A stretch of 64,000 bases of DNA from Neospora caninum Liverpool. Lineage: Eukaryota > Apicomplexa > Conoidasida > Eucoccidiorida > Sarcocystidae. The translations under genes were made by a program, and so were the position numbers. The notes beneath the pieces were generated by a model that searched no databases, was not told where the DNA came from, and was given only the letters and a program-made list of their open reading frames with translations. Shown one piece after another: positions 22,610 through 34,167 of this stretch; position 1 is the first letter of the stretch; the number at the start of each line of letters is the position of its first letter. Where the stretch lies: assembly GCF_000208865.1 (NCBI RefSeq), contig NC_018391.1:868001-932000 (forward strand), given 5' to 3'.

Positions 22610-25450
22610 GTCTGGACGTGCGCTTATGTAAATGGCTGCGGTTGTGAGTGTGAATGTGTCTGTATGCGTATACACATCTGTCCGTGTCTGTATATGTGTA
22701 GATGTTTATAAACATGTATAAGCAGGCGTGACGTCTTTCTGTTTCAGGTGTGACGGAGAGAACCGTGCACTGTGTCAGCAAGCGAGGGGAAAAGTGACGG
22801 ATCTCTCTTTCGGCGCGAGTGTTTCGTTTTTTCCTCGTCTGTGTCGGTTGCCTCCGCAGATACGGAATGCGCGGCGTGGTGGATGCGCGAATCGTGGTGA
22901 AGGGTGGAGGAGAGCAGACTGGGCATCACTCGGGCGTCCACGGCGGGGCCGTGGCTGAGCCGCTCCAGGAGCTCCTGCAGGCGGTTTCGAGCCTCACGGA
23001 CGTTCGCACGGGGCGTGTGCGCGTGCCGCACTTCTACGACGGAGTTTTGCCTCTCCCCGACGACGAAGTGTCTTCGCTTATGAAAATTCCCGTTGACGCC
23101 GCGGCCTATGGAGCGTCGGTCAAGCATGCCGGCCTCCGGAGCCGCGACGGGCCCACGCTTCTGCGGAAGAGGTGAGAGGAGACTCTAGAAAGTTGCGCGG
23201 TCGGTGTCTCGCAAGTGGGTCGCGATCTCTCCCTAGAGAGCTGAGAGGCGCGTTTTTCTCGCTTCGACGCCCGTCGCCATGTGGCGGTTCGGCCCTTTGT
23301 TCCGCTTCCATGCGTCTTCGAACTGCGTGCTCTGGATCTGCTTTGCCGTTCGCTTCTTCCGCCGCCTTCTCTCTGTCTTGTCCCGCTCTGTCCTTGCTCG
23401 ACTCTTCCTCTTTTTCCTGTTCTTTCAGCGCCTGCGCGCGCGCCGCTCTCACGCTCTGACTTCCACCGTGTCTCCGTTTTCTCTTTTCAGGTGGCTAGAG
23501 CCGTGTTTGTCTGTCGTGAACATCTCGTCTTCGGCGCAGTGTTTGGCCGACGGCGCAGCGGCCGTTCTGCCTGCCTCGTCTCTGGCGGAGTGGACAGGCA
23601 AGGCCGAGCCCTCACTGCATGCACGCTGTGACCACGCCCACCCCGTCGCCCGAGATGGCAGCGTTGCGCCTTCGGCGGGCGGCAACTTCCGCATCATTCC
23701 CTCCGCAGCCTTTTGCGACCTTTGCATTCGCCTGGTCCCGTCGCAAAACCCAGTCGCGGTCTTTCTGGCCCTGAAGCGCTACGTCGAGGCGCTCTTCCGA
23801 GACATGCAGTCGGAGCACCAGGTGTACGTACACCTGGTGGGCCACGGCCAAGGTTGGAAAACGAACAGACAAAGCCACAGCGCGAAAGAGCTCTTCTCGG
23901 CGGCTCACCAGGCCATTCAAGAGGTAGGAAGCAACCAGAAAACCCGTGTGGGGGCGGCTCGTTCTTTCGGCGGCGTTGCTTCTCCGTCTCTCGAGGTCGC
24001 GCGTTTCTCACGGCGAGAAGCCGCGCCCTGCGCCCCGAGGAGCGACTGGACGTTTCCAGCATTGCCCTTTCAAAAAGAGACGCTTAGGCCCTGGCCGTCG
24101 TGTGGGGCGAGTGTGCGCTGCGTCCCCCTTTTGTGAAGGCTCGTCTGGTCGGGTTTGTGTTCCTCGTTTTGCTGGCTGGTCGTTTGGCGCCTCACGGTGT
24201 TCCTCTTGCCGCCCGTAAATCCGCGTGTGTCTCTACACTTCATTTCCCACTCCGTTTTCGAGGCGAATGCGCCGCCCGGGGGCAGTCCCCTCTTCGAAAG
24301 GCGTCCTGATCGCGTGTTCCTGCTCTCTGCGCGGGTCTCTGCCGCCGCTGTACGTCTCGTTCTTTTGTGCGTCTCCGTTCTCGCAGTCCTGCCTCGTCGC
24401 TCTCGTGGGGTGCACTTTCCCCTTTTCATCGCGCCCCACTGTCTTCCCGCGGGGTTCCGCAGAAGCGTCTCCGTTGTTGATGGTCCCCGCTGTCAGCCGC
24501 GTTCGTGCGTCGTTTGCTTTCACTCTTTTTCCGGGGGGCTTTCCTCTCTTTTCCCAGATTTGGGGCGTGGAGCCTCTTCACATTCTCGAAGGCGGTTCAA
24601 TGCCGGTGATCAAAGTCTTGACGGATCTTCTGATTCGGCACAGCGCCGTCTTGCGCTGCGCTTCCACGGCGTGCGCGATCACTCCCAGTCTCCGGTCTTC
24701 CGGCTCTTCCTCCTTCGTGGGCGCCGACCAGGAGAGACACCCGAGCGAGCTGACTCTCGAAAAAACGTCGAGCAACCCGGGGAACGAGGGACAGAAGGAG
24801 ACCGACGGAAAAGGCGAGAAGGCCGCGAACTTGGACGACGTCGTCGCCATTCAGATTCCCCTGGGGCAAGCCAGCGACAATGCGCACTTGCCCAACGAAC
24901 GAATTCGCGTGATCAACCTCTATCGGGTAAAAGACACAGGCAAAGGCGTACACGCTGCACATCAAGCGTATGCAAGATACATGCAACAATGGATATTTTC
25001 ACCAGACGCATAGAACATTTGCAGCGATATATATATATATATATATATGTTTATCTGTAGAGGGATGTGTATATGTATTAGGCATGTATGCATGTATTGG
25101 TTTATGTGTGTCTATTGGGAGAACTCAGATATGGGCGGTGATACATTGGTCTACTAGAGGCATATTACAGATAGGGAGCCGCTCGCCGACGAATATTTTT
25201 TGTCATGATATATATGCGCAAAAGTTGTAGGCAGAGCAAGAGGGCGTTTTAGATGTGTCGATGAAGAGAACTGCACACTCGTATGGACATGAGAGGGGAA
25301 TTCTCGTTGATCTGTCGCATGTCAGCAGTGGATCATTGATGTAATCTGCGTATTTTGTGAGAGATTTTGTTTCTTTATTCTCAGGGTGCGAAGGTTTTGG
25401 AAAGAACGCTGGATCTTCTGGCTCAACTGCATCGGAGACAGTCGTTTTGA
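12502..25450 (+). CDS. DUG3-DUG2 fusion: class II glutamine amidotransferase + WD40 + M20 peptidase
   Basis: Predicted single-chain form of the yeast Dug2-Dug3 complex, which hydrolyses the gamma-glutamyl bond of glutathione (function known in yeast; inferred here). Exons: 12502-12606, 12912-13277, 13665-13903, 14484-15062, 15565-22458, 22860-23171, 23491-23923, 24558-24926, 25385-25450; 9363 nt, 3120 residues, all phases consistent. The start is fixed by the Ntn nucleophile Cys2 (MCRLTC). DUG3 part, residues 1-~470: N53GDGF, H166VR, H225NGG, then VTSEPLTANPDDW and VPRN. Residues ~470-930 are a disordered linker. At least six WD40-like blades lie between ~950 and ~2240 (for example SGSSDTSVALWD and SGSRDKTIRVW), with long insertions. 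M20 part, residues ~2360-3120: H2520-Y-D2522, D2594 in GVSDNKGP, E2687-E2688, H2751 in HHSG, H3086 in DNAHLPNE. The position of the usual metal-ligand Asp before YW reads Asn2716. A TA-rich stretch at 15.28 kb lies in an intron. The 3' exons are repeated at 43.9-46.5 kb. Confidence 0.9.
14414..14440 (+). repeat. Poly-C tract in an intron of the fusion gene
   Basis: Near-homopolymeric C run ending in CAG, inside the intron between the exons ending at 13903 and starting at 14484. It mimics an acceptor but does not restore the DUG3 frame. Confidence 0.8.
15279..15353 (+). repeat. (TA)n-type microsatellite in an intron
   Basis: Alternating TA with interspersed TG, in the intron between exons ending at 15062 and starting at 15565. 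The open frame running through it is not coding: the DUG3 homology jumps from HSDKR before the donor at 15063 to TDICIVTSEP after the acceptor at 15564. Confidence 0.9.
16241..16384 (+). repeat. 36-bp coding minisatellite, four copies
   Basis: Copies begin at 16241, 16277, 16313 and 16349, each starting GAGGCGTTGGAGA. They encode a 12-residue repeat of the form EALEIRVTDKR plus one variable residue, in the disordered linker between the DUG3 and WD40 parts. The fourth copy has drifted. Confidence 0.9.
22568..22610 (+). repeat. (TA)n tract at the left edge of the duplicated unit
   Basis: Pure TA run in the DUG2 intron between exons ending at 22458 and starting at 22860. Sequence to its right (from TATGTCTGGACGTGCGC) recurs after the TA tract at 43640; sequence to its left does not. 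Confidence 0.9.
23816..23839 (+). repeat. 24-bp perfect palindrome in coding sequence
   Basis: Centred on GTGTACGTACAC within the M20 part, encoding VYVHLV. It is conserved in the duplicate at 44884-44907. It may be coincidental codon use. Confidence 0.7.
25027..25049 (+). repeat. (TA)n tract in the last intron of the fusion gene
   Basis: Lies in the intron between exons ending at 24926 and starting at 25385. The duplicate tract (46095-46120) is about four bases longer. Confidence 0.85.
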
Positions 25451-28052
25451 CGCGGCAGTTTCTCGCCGGCTGTCTCTCTCTTTCCTTCTCCCATTTGTTT
25501 CCTGTCGTTGTCGGTGCCGAGGAGGAAGAGAGATTCACTGTAACGACGAACGTTGTTTTCGAAGGGTTCGCCTGCTGTGAGCAGAGAAGCGAGAAAAAAG
25601 AGGAGAGAAGTCTCACAAGAGGATACAAGATGGAGAGCGGGGGAAGAAGGGAGACACACGACGTGCGCGTCTGTGTCTGAGCCGAGCAGGGACGGGCAGA
25701 GAGGGGAAGGGTGACACGAGAGAAGATGAAGCATATCCCACAATACCAAGATCATATCACAATGTACACACTTCACTTGAATCGGATAGTATAGGTAAAT
25801 ATGCGCGAGTGCGTATTTTATGGATGTACAGACTTTATCAAGTGATGCACATGTAGGTGTCGAGATGATGCAGAAATAGTGTTGCTTGTGCGTTATGTAT
25901 ATGGCAATTCTTTTTTGAATAGAACGTAGGCTACTCAGCTCTGCTAGATAGCCCAAAATGAACTTGTGAAGAGTTGTGTCAGTTCCAAATCGCTTACCGT
26001 CGGAAGCGGCTCTTGACACAAAGGAAACGCGGTGTCAACATTCCGGTCACATGTGCCTCGACGGTAGAAATGTGCAGGATCAAAGGGGGAAAATGCATCG
26101 CAGGAGCGTCGCATCCGTGGGTATTGCCTTCATCGTCTCTGGCCACCTATAAATATGCGGGTTTTCAAGTGTGTGCATCCGTGTACATATTTCTGTCGTA
26201 CTTTCCACGAGAGCTAGAAAAAGGAATCCCGTGCATGCAGAACAAGGGAGCAACGGGCCTGCGAGTACGCCAGCGCACACATGTCTCGTTCGTTGTTGTT
26301 TCTACTACGTAGACAAGCTTGCATGTATACGGGGACGTCGGGGACCAGTTCACTGATGATAGTTTTCTGACAGGTCATTCAGCGCAAGTCCCACGGCTGT
26401 CCCATAAACAAAGGGAGTCGTACATTTTCGGCGTGTTTTTGCGACTTTCTTCGGTTCACGTATTCGAGGAAGGCGAACAGCCGGCGTCATGTGACCGGAA
26501 CTTTCCGAGCGCAGCTGACCCGAAGGCGTTGAAGACTTGGGTGTACACCCCAATCGCGGCTCGCTGGATCCCGCGCCACGGTTTTGCAGCGTACATGTAT
26601 TCGTGATTTCGTGCACTGAACAAACGGCGCCTTGTTGGTGTAAGTTGGTACGTGAACTGCCGTACACGTATGCGTGGTGTCGTTTGCTCAAGCGGACCGG
26701 GGCTTTCAGCGACAACCGGCGCAGTGTAAAAAACAACGCTCGCAAGGCCATGATTTGCACCCCCTACAGCGCTGGGTCGCGCAAGCGCCGCGAGGCTTCC
26801 GTCGCCGTGTGACACCGAGTTTTAGCGTATGCAGAAGCTACGTCGGTGTTGCAGTCATTTTATTCCACCGACGTGATTTTGAGTGTCTCGATTGCCGTCG
26901 ACACCGATTCGCCGCTCCTCGTTGAGCACAGGAGGCGTTCTTGCTTGCAGGCGTATTCCGTATATGGATGGTCGGACAGTCCGGCCTGTTCCGCATTCAC
27001 TTCCGTTCCTTTTCCTTTTGGGGGACTGCGTCAATGGTGTCTTTCTCTTCGCCAATGCAATTTCATTCTGCGGTCCATGGTGTCCTGATTCTGGTGGGTA
27101 AACGCGTACTGCGGTCGCTGCGGGGGTCCGTGACCAGGCAGTGGTTCCCATGTGCTCGAGTTCCTATTTTGCGTAAAAAGCCGATTCACGTCAGGAGATC
27201 TACAGGTTTGTGGCTGTTATTATTCTCTAAACACCCATTTATCGCGAGCGCTCGACCCACCTGGGCCCGCTCACATTGCACACTGGCATGTTTATTTTGG
27301 AACTGACTGACGTAGCACAGAGCACACACTATACACGCATTGGCGTGTGGTTTGCCTTCAGACTGCTGCCGTAGAGGGCTTCCCACCGCGCACGTCTTTG
27401 GACTACGGCCTGAAGATAGATAACCTGGACGACCGTATTCTGTACACGGGCGTTGCGCGCATCAAATTGCCGCTCCTCTTCGTATGTCTCGTCAACTCGA
27501 AGTTGCGGCAAGACACAACATATTCGCTTTTTTACATCGTAAGGCCGTCGCGGGTAGACGCGTGCCTGCCTTTTGTGGAGTGAGTTCTGCAGTCGCTGGC
27601 GACCCCAAAACACTTGCTGCCAAATGCTTAAGCAGCTTTCTGCTCAAATCCCGTCCGCATGGATACAAAACAAATCTCCCGTCCCGTACACGCAGGACAA
27701 ACAATTTTCGTTCCCTCAGTCTGCAGCTCGGCAGTTCGAGCCGAGGGCATCCACAAGTAGAATACGCCTACGGCGTTGCTCTGAGGACAGAAGTACGATT
27801 TCGCTGTGTTCCTCTTGCCACTGGGTCCTCTTCGGAAAGAGGGCTGTATACGAGCCGTGTTCTCCAGCTCTGCTGGATGACCCCCTTGTTGGGTAAGAGA
27901 ACTCTGTGATCGAGACAACTTGGCGACATATATCCACTCTTTTCCTCGAAGGCGCCCACGGCTTTTTCGTGCCGACAATCGAATCTCCACATCCTTCGGC
28001 GCCGGTGTTCAGCTCTTTTTGCGAAAACAGTCATCGCCTGCGGAACTGCGCC
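25451..28052. other. 3' flank of the fusion gene and spacer of the secreted-family array
   Basis: No supported coding region. 25451-26016 is repeated at 46523-47089. From about 26582 the sequence belongs to the array spacer, repeated after the gap from 28365. The short open frames are identical in both spacer copies, which reflects recent copying and is not evidence of coding. Confidence 0.5.
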
Positions 28053-28247
28053 TCAGTCCTGGTCTCCCTTTTCTACCATTTCAAGGAGCTCGTTGGCTAT
28101 CCGAATGTGCATCGGTTCCGGCCTCGGACCGGGATCTGCAAATACCTCAGGAATCTGGTCTGAAGGAACATTCATAGCAATGGGAAGATTGCGTGAGATC
28201 CGAACCACGTGCTGCTCCAGCGCACTGGGAAGCCGACCCCTGTTCAT
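26582..28247 (+). repeat. Array spacer unit, copy a
   Basis: Nearly identical to 28365-30030 (offset about 1780-1783), ending in the 3' part of a secreted-family gene on the minus strand. Divergence rises only near 27960-28080, at the end of the family gene. Confidence 0.9.
28053..28247 (-). pseudogene. 3' end of a secreted-family gene, cut by the gap
   Basis: Encodes 64 residues beginning MNRGRLPSALEQHV, matching the C-terminus of the protein at 29833-31245 but ending differently (LEMVEKGDQD). The match stops at about 28247. The last ~13 bases before the N run differ from the other copies and place a stop codon in frame, so the gap edge may be misassembled. The true gene probably continues into the gap. 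Confidence 0.6.
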
Positions 28248-28260
28248 TCGGGATCTTTAT

Positions 28261-28360
28261 NNNNNNNNNNNNNNNNNNNNNNNNNNNNNNNNNNNNNNNN
28301 NNNNNNNNNNNNNNNNNNNNNNNNNNNNNNNNNNNNNNNNNNNNNNNNNNNNNNNNNNNN
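28261..28360. other. Assembly gap (100 N)
   Basis: Exactly 100 undetermined bases between two copies of the array spacer. The length is likely a placeholder. At least the N-terminal ~400 codons and promoter of the gene ending at 28053 should lie here. Confidence 0.98.
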
Positions 28361-28364
28361 CGTG

Positions 28365-30030
28365 TTTTGCAGCGTACATGTATTCATGATTTCGTGCACT
28401 GAACAAACGGAGCCTTGTTGGTGTAAGTTGGTACGTGACTGCCGTACACGTATGCGTGGTGTCGTTTGCTCAAGCGGACCGGGGCTTTCAGCGACAACCG
28501 GCGCAGTGTAAAAAACAACGCTCGCAAGGCCATGATTTGCACCCCCTACAGCGCTGGGTCGCGCAAGCGCCGCGAGGCTTCCGTCGCCGTGTGACACCGA
28601 GTTTTAGCGTATGCAGAAGCTACCTCGGTGTTGCAGTCATTTTATTCCACCGACGTGATTTTGAGTGTCTCGATTGCCGTCGACACCGATTCGCCGCTCC
28701 TCGTTGAGCACAGGAGGCGTTCTTGCTTGCAGGCGTATTCCGTATATGGATGGTCGGACAGTCCGGCCTGTTCCGCATTCACTTCCGTTCCTTTTCCTTT
28801 TGGGGGACTGCGTCAATGGTGTCTTTCTCTTCGCCAATGCAATTTCATTCTGCGGTCCATGGTGTCCTGATTCTGGTGGGTAAACGCGTACTGCGGTCGC
28901 TGCGGGGGTCCGTGACCAGGCAGTGGTTCCCATGTGCTCGAGTTCCTATTTTGCGTAAAAAGCCGATTCACGTCAGGAGATCTACAGGTTTGTGGCTGTT
29001 ATTATTCTCTAAACACCCATTTATCGCGAGCGCTCGACCCACCTGGGCCCGCTCACATTGCACACTGGCATGTTTATTTTGGAACTGACTGACGTAGCAC
29101 AGAGCACACACTATACACGCATTGGCGTGTGGTTTGCCTTCAGACTGCTGCCGTAGAGGGCTTCCCACCGCGCACGTCTTTGGACTACGGCCTGAAGATA
29201 GATAACCTGGACGACCGTATTCTGTACACGGGCGTTGCGCGCATCAAATTGCCGCTCCTCTTCGTATGTCTCGTCAACTCGAAGTTGCGGCAAGACACAA
29301 CATATTCGCTTTTTTACATCGTAAGGCCGTCGCGGGTAGACGCGTGCCTGCCTTTTGTGGAGTGAGTTCTGCAGTCGCTGGCGACCCCAAAACACTTGCT
29401 GCCAAATGCTTAAGCAGCTTTCTGCTCAAATCCCGTCCGCATGGATACAAAACAAATCTCCCGTCCCGTACACGCAGGACAAACAATTTTCGTTCCCTCA
29501 GTCTGCAGCTCGGCAGTTCGAGCCGAGGGCATCCACAAGTAGAATACGCCTACGGCGTTGCTCTGAGGACAGAAGTACGATTTCGCTGTGTTCCTCTTGC
29601 CACTGGGTCCTCTTCGGAAAGAGGGCTGTATACGAGCCGTGTTCTCCAGCTCTGCTGGATGACCCCCTTGTTGGGTAAGAGAACTCTGTCATCGAGACAA
29701 CTTGGCGACATATATCCACTCTTTTCCTCGAAGGCGCTCACGGCTTTTTCGTGCCGACAATCAAATCTCCACATCCTTCGGCGCCGGTGTTTTCTTTTTG
29801 CCGAAAACAGTCATCGCCTGCGGAACTGCGCCTCAGCCCTGTTCAGGCTGTGGTGCGACTCCCAGGAGCTCGTTGGCTATCCGAATGTGCGTCGATTCCG
29901 GCCTCGGACCGGGATCTGCAAATATCTCAGGAATCTGGTCTAAAGGAACATCCATAGCAATGGGAAGATTGCGTGAGATCCGAGCCACGTGCTGCTCCAG
30001 CGCACTGGGAAGCCGACCCCTGTTCATTTC
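28365..30030 (+). repeat. Array spacer unit, copy b
   Basis: Second copy of the segment at 26582-28247, followed directly by the intact secreted-family gene at 29833-31245. Near-identity suggests recent duplication or homogenisation. Confidence 0.9.
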
Positions 30031-31245
30031 TGTGAGATCTCGTCTTAATCGAGTATACTCGTCCGACTGAGGGTCCAAGCGCTCCAGGTTCTGCTCCATT
30101 TGCACCACCCCAGGCACATACGCTTCTCTCAATTGGTCAGCTTCACGTATGTGCTGTGGAACGTGGCTTCGTGCTTCATCCAGCCGTCCTTCACTCAGAA
30201 ACCTCACTACCTCCTCCTGCGGTAACGCTTCTAGCCCTTCACGGTCAAGTTGTCTAGACAGAAGCTGTTCTGCGGTGATTAACCGCGTGGCACGCTTTTC
30301 GGCTTCCATCTGTCTTCTCGACAAAAATTTATAAACCTTCTCTAACGCTTCCTTCGTTTCCATGGCTTCACCGTAGTCCTGTGCGCGCTCGTGTCTCTCG
30401 AATGTCTGCGCTTCCTTCGCCTGGAACTCGATTGCTGCCTTCACCTGCTCCATCTCCTGACAAAGTTTACCCGCCAGCAAGAGAGCTGCGTTCCGCCGTC
30501 CAATGATATACTGGAGCGCCGACGCACGCTCCCTTTTCTCAACGAGTGTCGGTTCCTCGCGACTGCGTTTAAAACGGTACACGATCCAAAGGGCAAAGGC
30601 AGCTCCTATGAGGACACCAATGATACTGCGAATTCGCCTGCGCGGCGGTCGACTGGTGCTCCGTGTTCGTGTCTTTGATTGTTCAGACAACGTACCATTC
30701 AAGGCGCGTGTGCCTTGGAACCGATCCTGTGCGTCAGTTTCGTCGATGACTGCGTCTTCTGCGTCGCTGGATTCACCGGCGGCCTCTGTCACGACTACTG
30801 GAGTGAGGTTGCTCAGTCTTTCCAAGCTGGGCTCCCCATGCTTCTTCCTCTTTGAGCTTGCTTGAAGATTTTCTTTCCTAGCTTCTCGCTCGTGGGCTCG
30901 AGCGTGACCGCGCGTCTCCGCGTCTGTGGCTCCGGCGGGGCCAGATACGCGAGTCGCCTGTTCCTCTCCGGTCTTCTTTGCTCCGGTATCTTCAAGTACT
31001 TCTGGCGTACTGCGGGCCTTTTCTCCGACACCCGGGGTCTTCCTTGCAGCGGGACCGGATGCCTGCGGCCTGTCGTTCTGCAAACGAGGAAAACCTTCCC
31101 GGTGGTTGGGATCCGGATCCGCCTTGCGCTCCCGCACAACCCCTCCATGCACACAAACTAGAACAGCCAGAATAGACACAACGGAACACACAGAAAAGTG
31201 CATTTTGTGCTGGAACATGCTCGGAGAGAGGGACATGGTAAGCAT
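29833..31245 (-). CDS. Secreted single-pass membrane protein, coccidian tandem family (copy 1)
   Basis: Single-exon gene of up to 470 residues; function unknown. A signal peptide follows M10 or M15 (MHFSVCSVVSILAVLVCVHG). Residues ~36-200 are charged and disordered. A transmembrane helix lies at ~206-224 (SIIGVLIGAAFALWIVYRF), preceded by PPRRRIR. Residues ~230-440 are helical and coiled-coil-like, rich in Glu, Lys, Arg and Gln. The plan resembles secretory (dense-granule-like) Toxoplasma gene families, but I cannot name the family. The first three residues after M1 vary between copies, so translation probably starts at M10. The copy at 47190-48463 is almost identical over the first ~180 residues and again at the C-terminus, but strongly diverged between. 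Confidence 0.75.
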   Translation of the reverse strand: MLTMSLSPSMFQHKMHFSVCSVVSILAVLVCVHGGVVRERKADPDPNHREGFPRLQNDRPQASGPAARKTPGVGEKARSTPEVLEDTGAKKTGEEQATRVSGPAGATDAETRGHARAHEREARKENLQASSKRKKHGEPSLERLSNLTPVVVTEAAGESSDAEDAVIDETDAQDRFQGTRALNGTLSEQSKTRTRSTSRPPRRRIRSIIGVLIGAAFALWIVYRFKRSREEPTLVEKRERASALQYIIGRRNAALLLAGKLCQEMEQVKAAIEFQAKEAQTFERHERAQDYGEAMETKEALEKVYKFLSRRQMEAEKRATRLITAEQLLSRQLDREGLEALPQEEVVRFLSEGRLDEARSHVPQHIREADQLREAYVPGVVQMEQNLERLDPQSDEYTRLRRDLTEMNRGRLPSALEQHVARISRNLPIAMDVPLDQIPEIFADPGPRPESTHIRIANELLGVAPQPEQG

Positions 31246-32991
31246 TCCGACTCGAAGAGTTCGGCGTTAGTAATTGCAGTGAGGCGACAAAAACCCTGGA
31301 GGACCGCGGCTATGGCGCCGACCGAGGAACACACCCTGAGAGTCAACTGGGTCAGTCCAAGGAGCAGATCTCCTGTTTTATGACATCAGGCATGGAGCAG
31401 CCCTGCAATACCGACGTTTAGAAGTACCTCGACGATACCCCGCTGCAGCAGACGTTCCGCTTTCCACAAATTTTGTCGAGAACGGCTGTGCCGCGCCGGT
31501 GATCTCTCACATCGTCCACTTTTCGACCCAGTTTTGTTCTCGCTAGGACCCATCGTCGCTGCCAGTCCTCATTGGTTAGGGACTGCATGGATGGCGACTT
31601 CTAACAAGACATCGAGGGCCGTTGAAACAGCGAAAACCTGGAGGGTAGAACTATGCGTCTCGTAAAGAACCATGGGCATGTTCGGTGTTTGCGACGCCCC
31701 TTTATTAACCGCATGAGGAAAGCGCACGTCCGCGCGTGTGGCGATGGCAGAAGAGCCAGAGAGACGAGTTTTGACACACGCGCCCAGCGCAAAACAAGGA
31801 AGTTGTTTCGCAGCGTAGACACGAAAGATGCAAGGTGGATCCTCTCCGTCGGCTTAGCCACGTGTCAGCGAACCTCCCCAGCAACGAAGGAGGACCAGCG
31901 CAACACACCGCTCGAGACAGGTCCTGCGATGATGATCGACTTTCTGGTCTTGGTTTGCCACACGCAAATGCGGCCGCTGCAGCCAGTGGTTGCCCGGCGG
32001 CTCTCCGGTGAATTGCCACGTTCGTTAGGCTGTCGCGGAGGCCTTTTCACTGTGGCAATGCGACACTTCGTGGATCCTAGAAGCAATTCCAAACAGAAAA
32101 AGGGAGGACGCGGAGACGCACTGCCGGAAGAGACCCGAGGAGGTCGCGCCGGTTGCAGCCAGTCGCTTGAATGCGCCACCATTCCGTTGTGGACGAAAAC
32201 GGAACAAATTGCACAGAGAGTGCATCAAATGGTGTGGGGCGTTAGAGGATTTGCGAAATCTGAAAGACGGGAAGTCTACTCCTTCACCACTAGAAGACGA
32301 CGGGAAAACTCGGAAAATGCATAGCAACTCCATAATGCGTCTGTGTGTCCTGAGCGACGGGTTTCTTGCTTTCCCTCACATTTCCTCTCTCGTCAGACAC
32401 GAGACCACTCCCAGCACAGTCGCACATTCAGGCAGGACCTTCCGTCCAAATACAGTCTTCGTTGCTCTCCCGCGCACTGACTACCACTTTTTAGAGTCAA
32501 CTGATTAGAGACGGAACCGACAAGAGGCAAATCTAGCGAACGCTCTGTCTCCTAACGACTGCACGGCCTGGCTTCTATCGCGCACGCCCATGTTGTCGGG
32601 TGTTTGCTTGCTCCTCGTCGAGGGGATCTGTATCCTGCGGCAAAAAGTGCCTCGCGTCAGTCCCCATTTCCCTGGTACGCGGTCGCATCGGTGGATTCGC
32701 CACCCTAGGCGGACTGCTCGACCGCGGGTGTGCAAGACAAAGGCTCGGTGGGAGAACAGGTCTGAGGACCGCTCGAAACGGGATCGTTTTTGACCCAACA
32801 CGCCTTCCTGCGTCTACGCCTTCGCGGGCTTCCGATTCTTATTCTGTGGCGTTCAGAAGCGGTGCTAAGAGATCACAAAAGACGCAACTCGAGTTGGCGG
32901 TAAAAGCGACACCTTGGAGGAAACCACGCGCTTAGTGCAAAACGAAAACAGTACGATCGCCGGTCGGCTCCCTGCTGGCTGGGCATGCGAC
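31246..32991. other. Promoter side of the secreted-family gene and spacer to ATP11
   Basis: Upstream region of the minus-strand family gene, meeting the 3' end of ATP11. An open frame at 31653-32324 is not supported: the duplicate changes mostly amino acids and loses the stop codon. No other signal seen. Confidence 0.5.
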
Positions 32992-34134
32992 TTACTCCCC
33001 CGAGTTCTCGAGACTCGGAGGCACTTGCAGCGGAAAGTTGAACCCTCGGCGCTGTTCGTCCTGGAAAAGCTCAAAGGAGAACTCGCGAGGCTTCAAATTG
33101 AAGTCCAAGACCCATCTCGACAGATTGGGATCGGAATAGAAGAGAAGCAGAAGGCTGAGCACGTGGCCAGCCTCTTCCTTCGAGAGACACTCGCCCCTCA
33201 GAATGTCGCCCTGGATCAAAGTGAGATTCTTCTCTTCCCCTAACTCGTCGAAAAACGTGACCACGAGAAAGGGCGAGGGTCGGTCTGGATTCTGCGAATG
33301 CAAGAACAAAACCTCAGATGGAAGACGTGAACTAAAGCACTAGACGAAAGAGGGGGGACCGAACAGGCGAAAGAAGGCACAAGAATACGGACGCGGGACT
33401 CCCGAACAGGAGAGGGAAAAGAAGGAAGAAAACCAGTGAGGAGACAGATGATACAACAGAACGAAGATAACGGACAAAATTGATGAACAGCACAACGCGT
33501 TATGGCGAGGGAACTGGCAAGCAACGCGAACGACAAACGCATGAGACACGATAAACGCGCACCGAGGGAAAGAGCGGAAAGAGACGGGAGTGGCGAAGGC
33601 GTCGAAAGAACGAAGAAGAGGAGCTGTGAGACGATTCGATCCCCACGACGTGCACAGAACAGACCATGGCGAGAAGACACCGAGAGAGAAAGCGCGGTGC
33701 GGCCAGCTTCAACACAGGAAGCGAGGCGCCCTGTCTTGGATCAGAAAAGTAAAATGGATGGACGGAATAAGGGCGATTAAATGAAGCAGTGTGCTCCAAC
33801 GCTCGCGTACGTCTCTAACATACCTTGTACAACTGTGCGGAACGTAACACACCGCCAAGCAAAGAACTCGGAAGTCTGTTCCAACTCCTCGTGGGACACA
33901 CGTGTGAGAAACCGACAGAACCTTTCTCCCGGTCAACAAATCTACATGGGAACGCCTCGTGAGCAGACTGGAGATGCATTTCTCCATCGCCACGCTGTTT
34001 GCTCGCCACATGCAGCCTTCCTTGTGTATCTCCACTCAGGTGTCTCTCTATCGATCCAGAATGCGTACTCTTCACAGATCTGTACGTTTCTCGATCTATG
34101 CTTACGTGTGCTTAAATGTACATACATACATACA

Positions 34135-34167
<33 letters not shown>

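Noticed and set aside
29266..29943. 225-codon plus-strand frame in the array spacer
   Set aside because: Its counterpart at 27484-27909 stops much earlier, and its end overlaps the secreted-family gene on the other strand.
31653..32324. 223-codon plus-strand frame (275 codons in the duplicate at 48870-49697)
   Set aside because: Nearly all differences between the two copies change amino acids and one removes the stop codon, so there is no sign of protein-level constraint.
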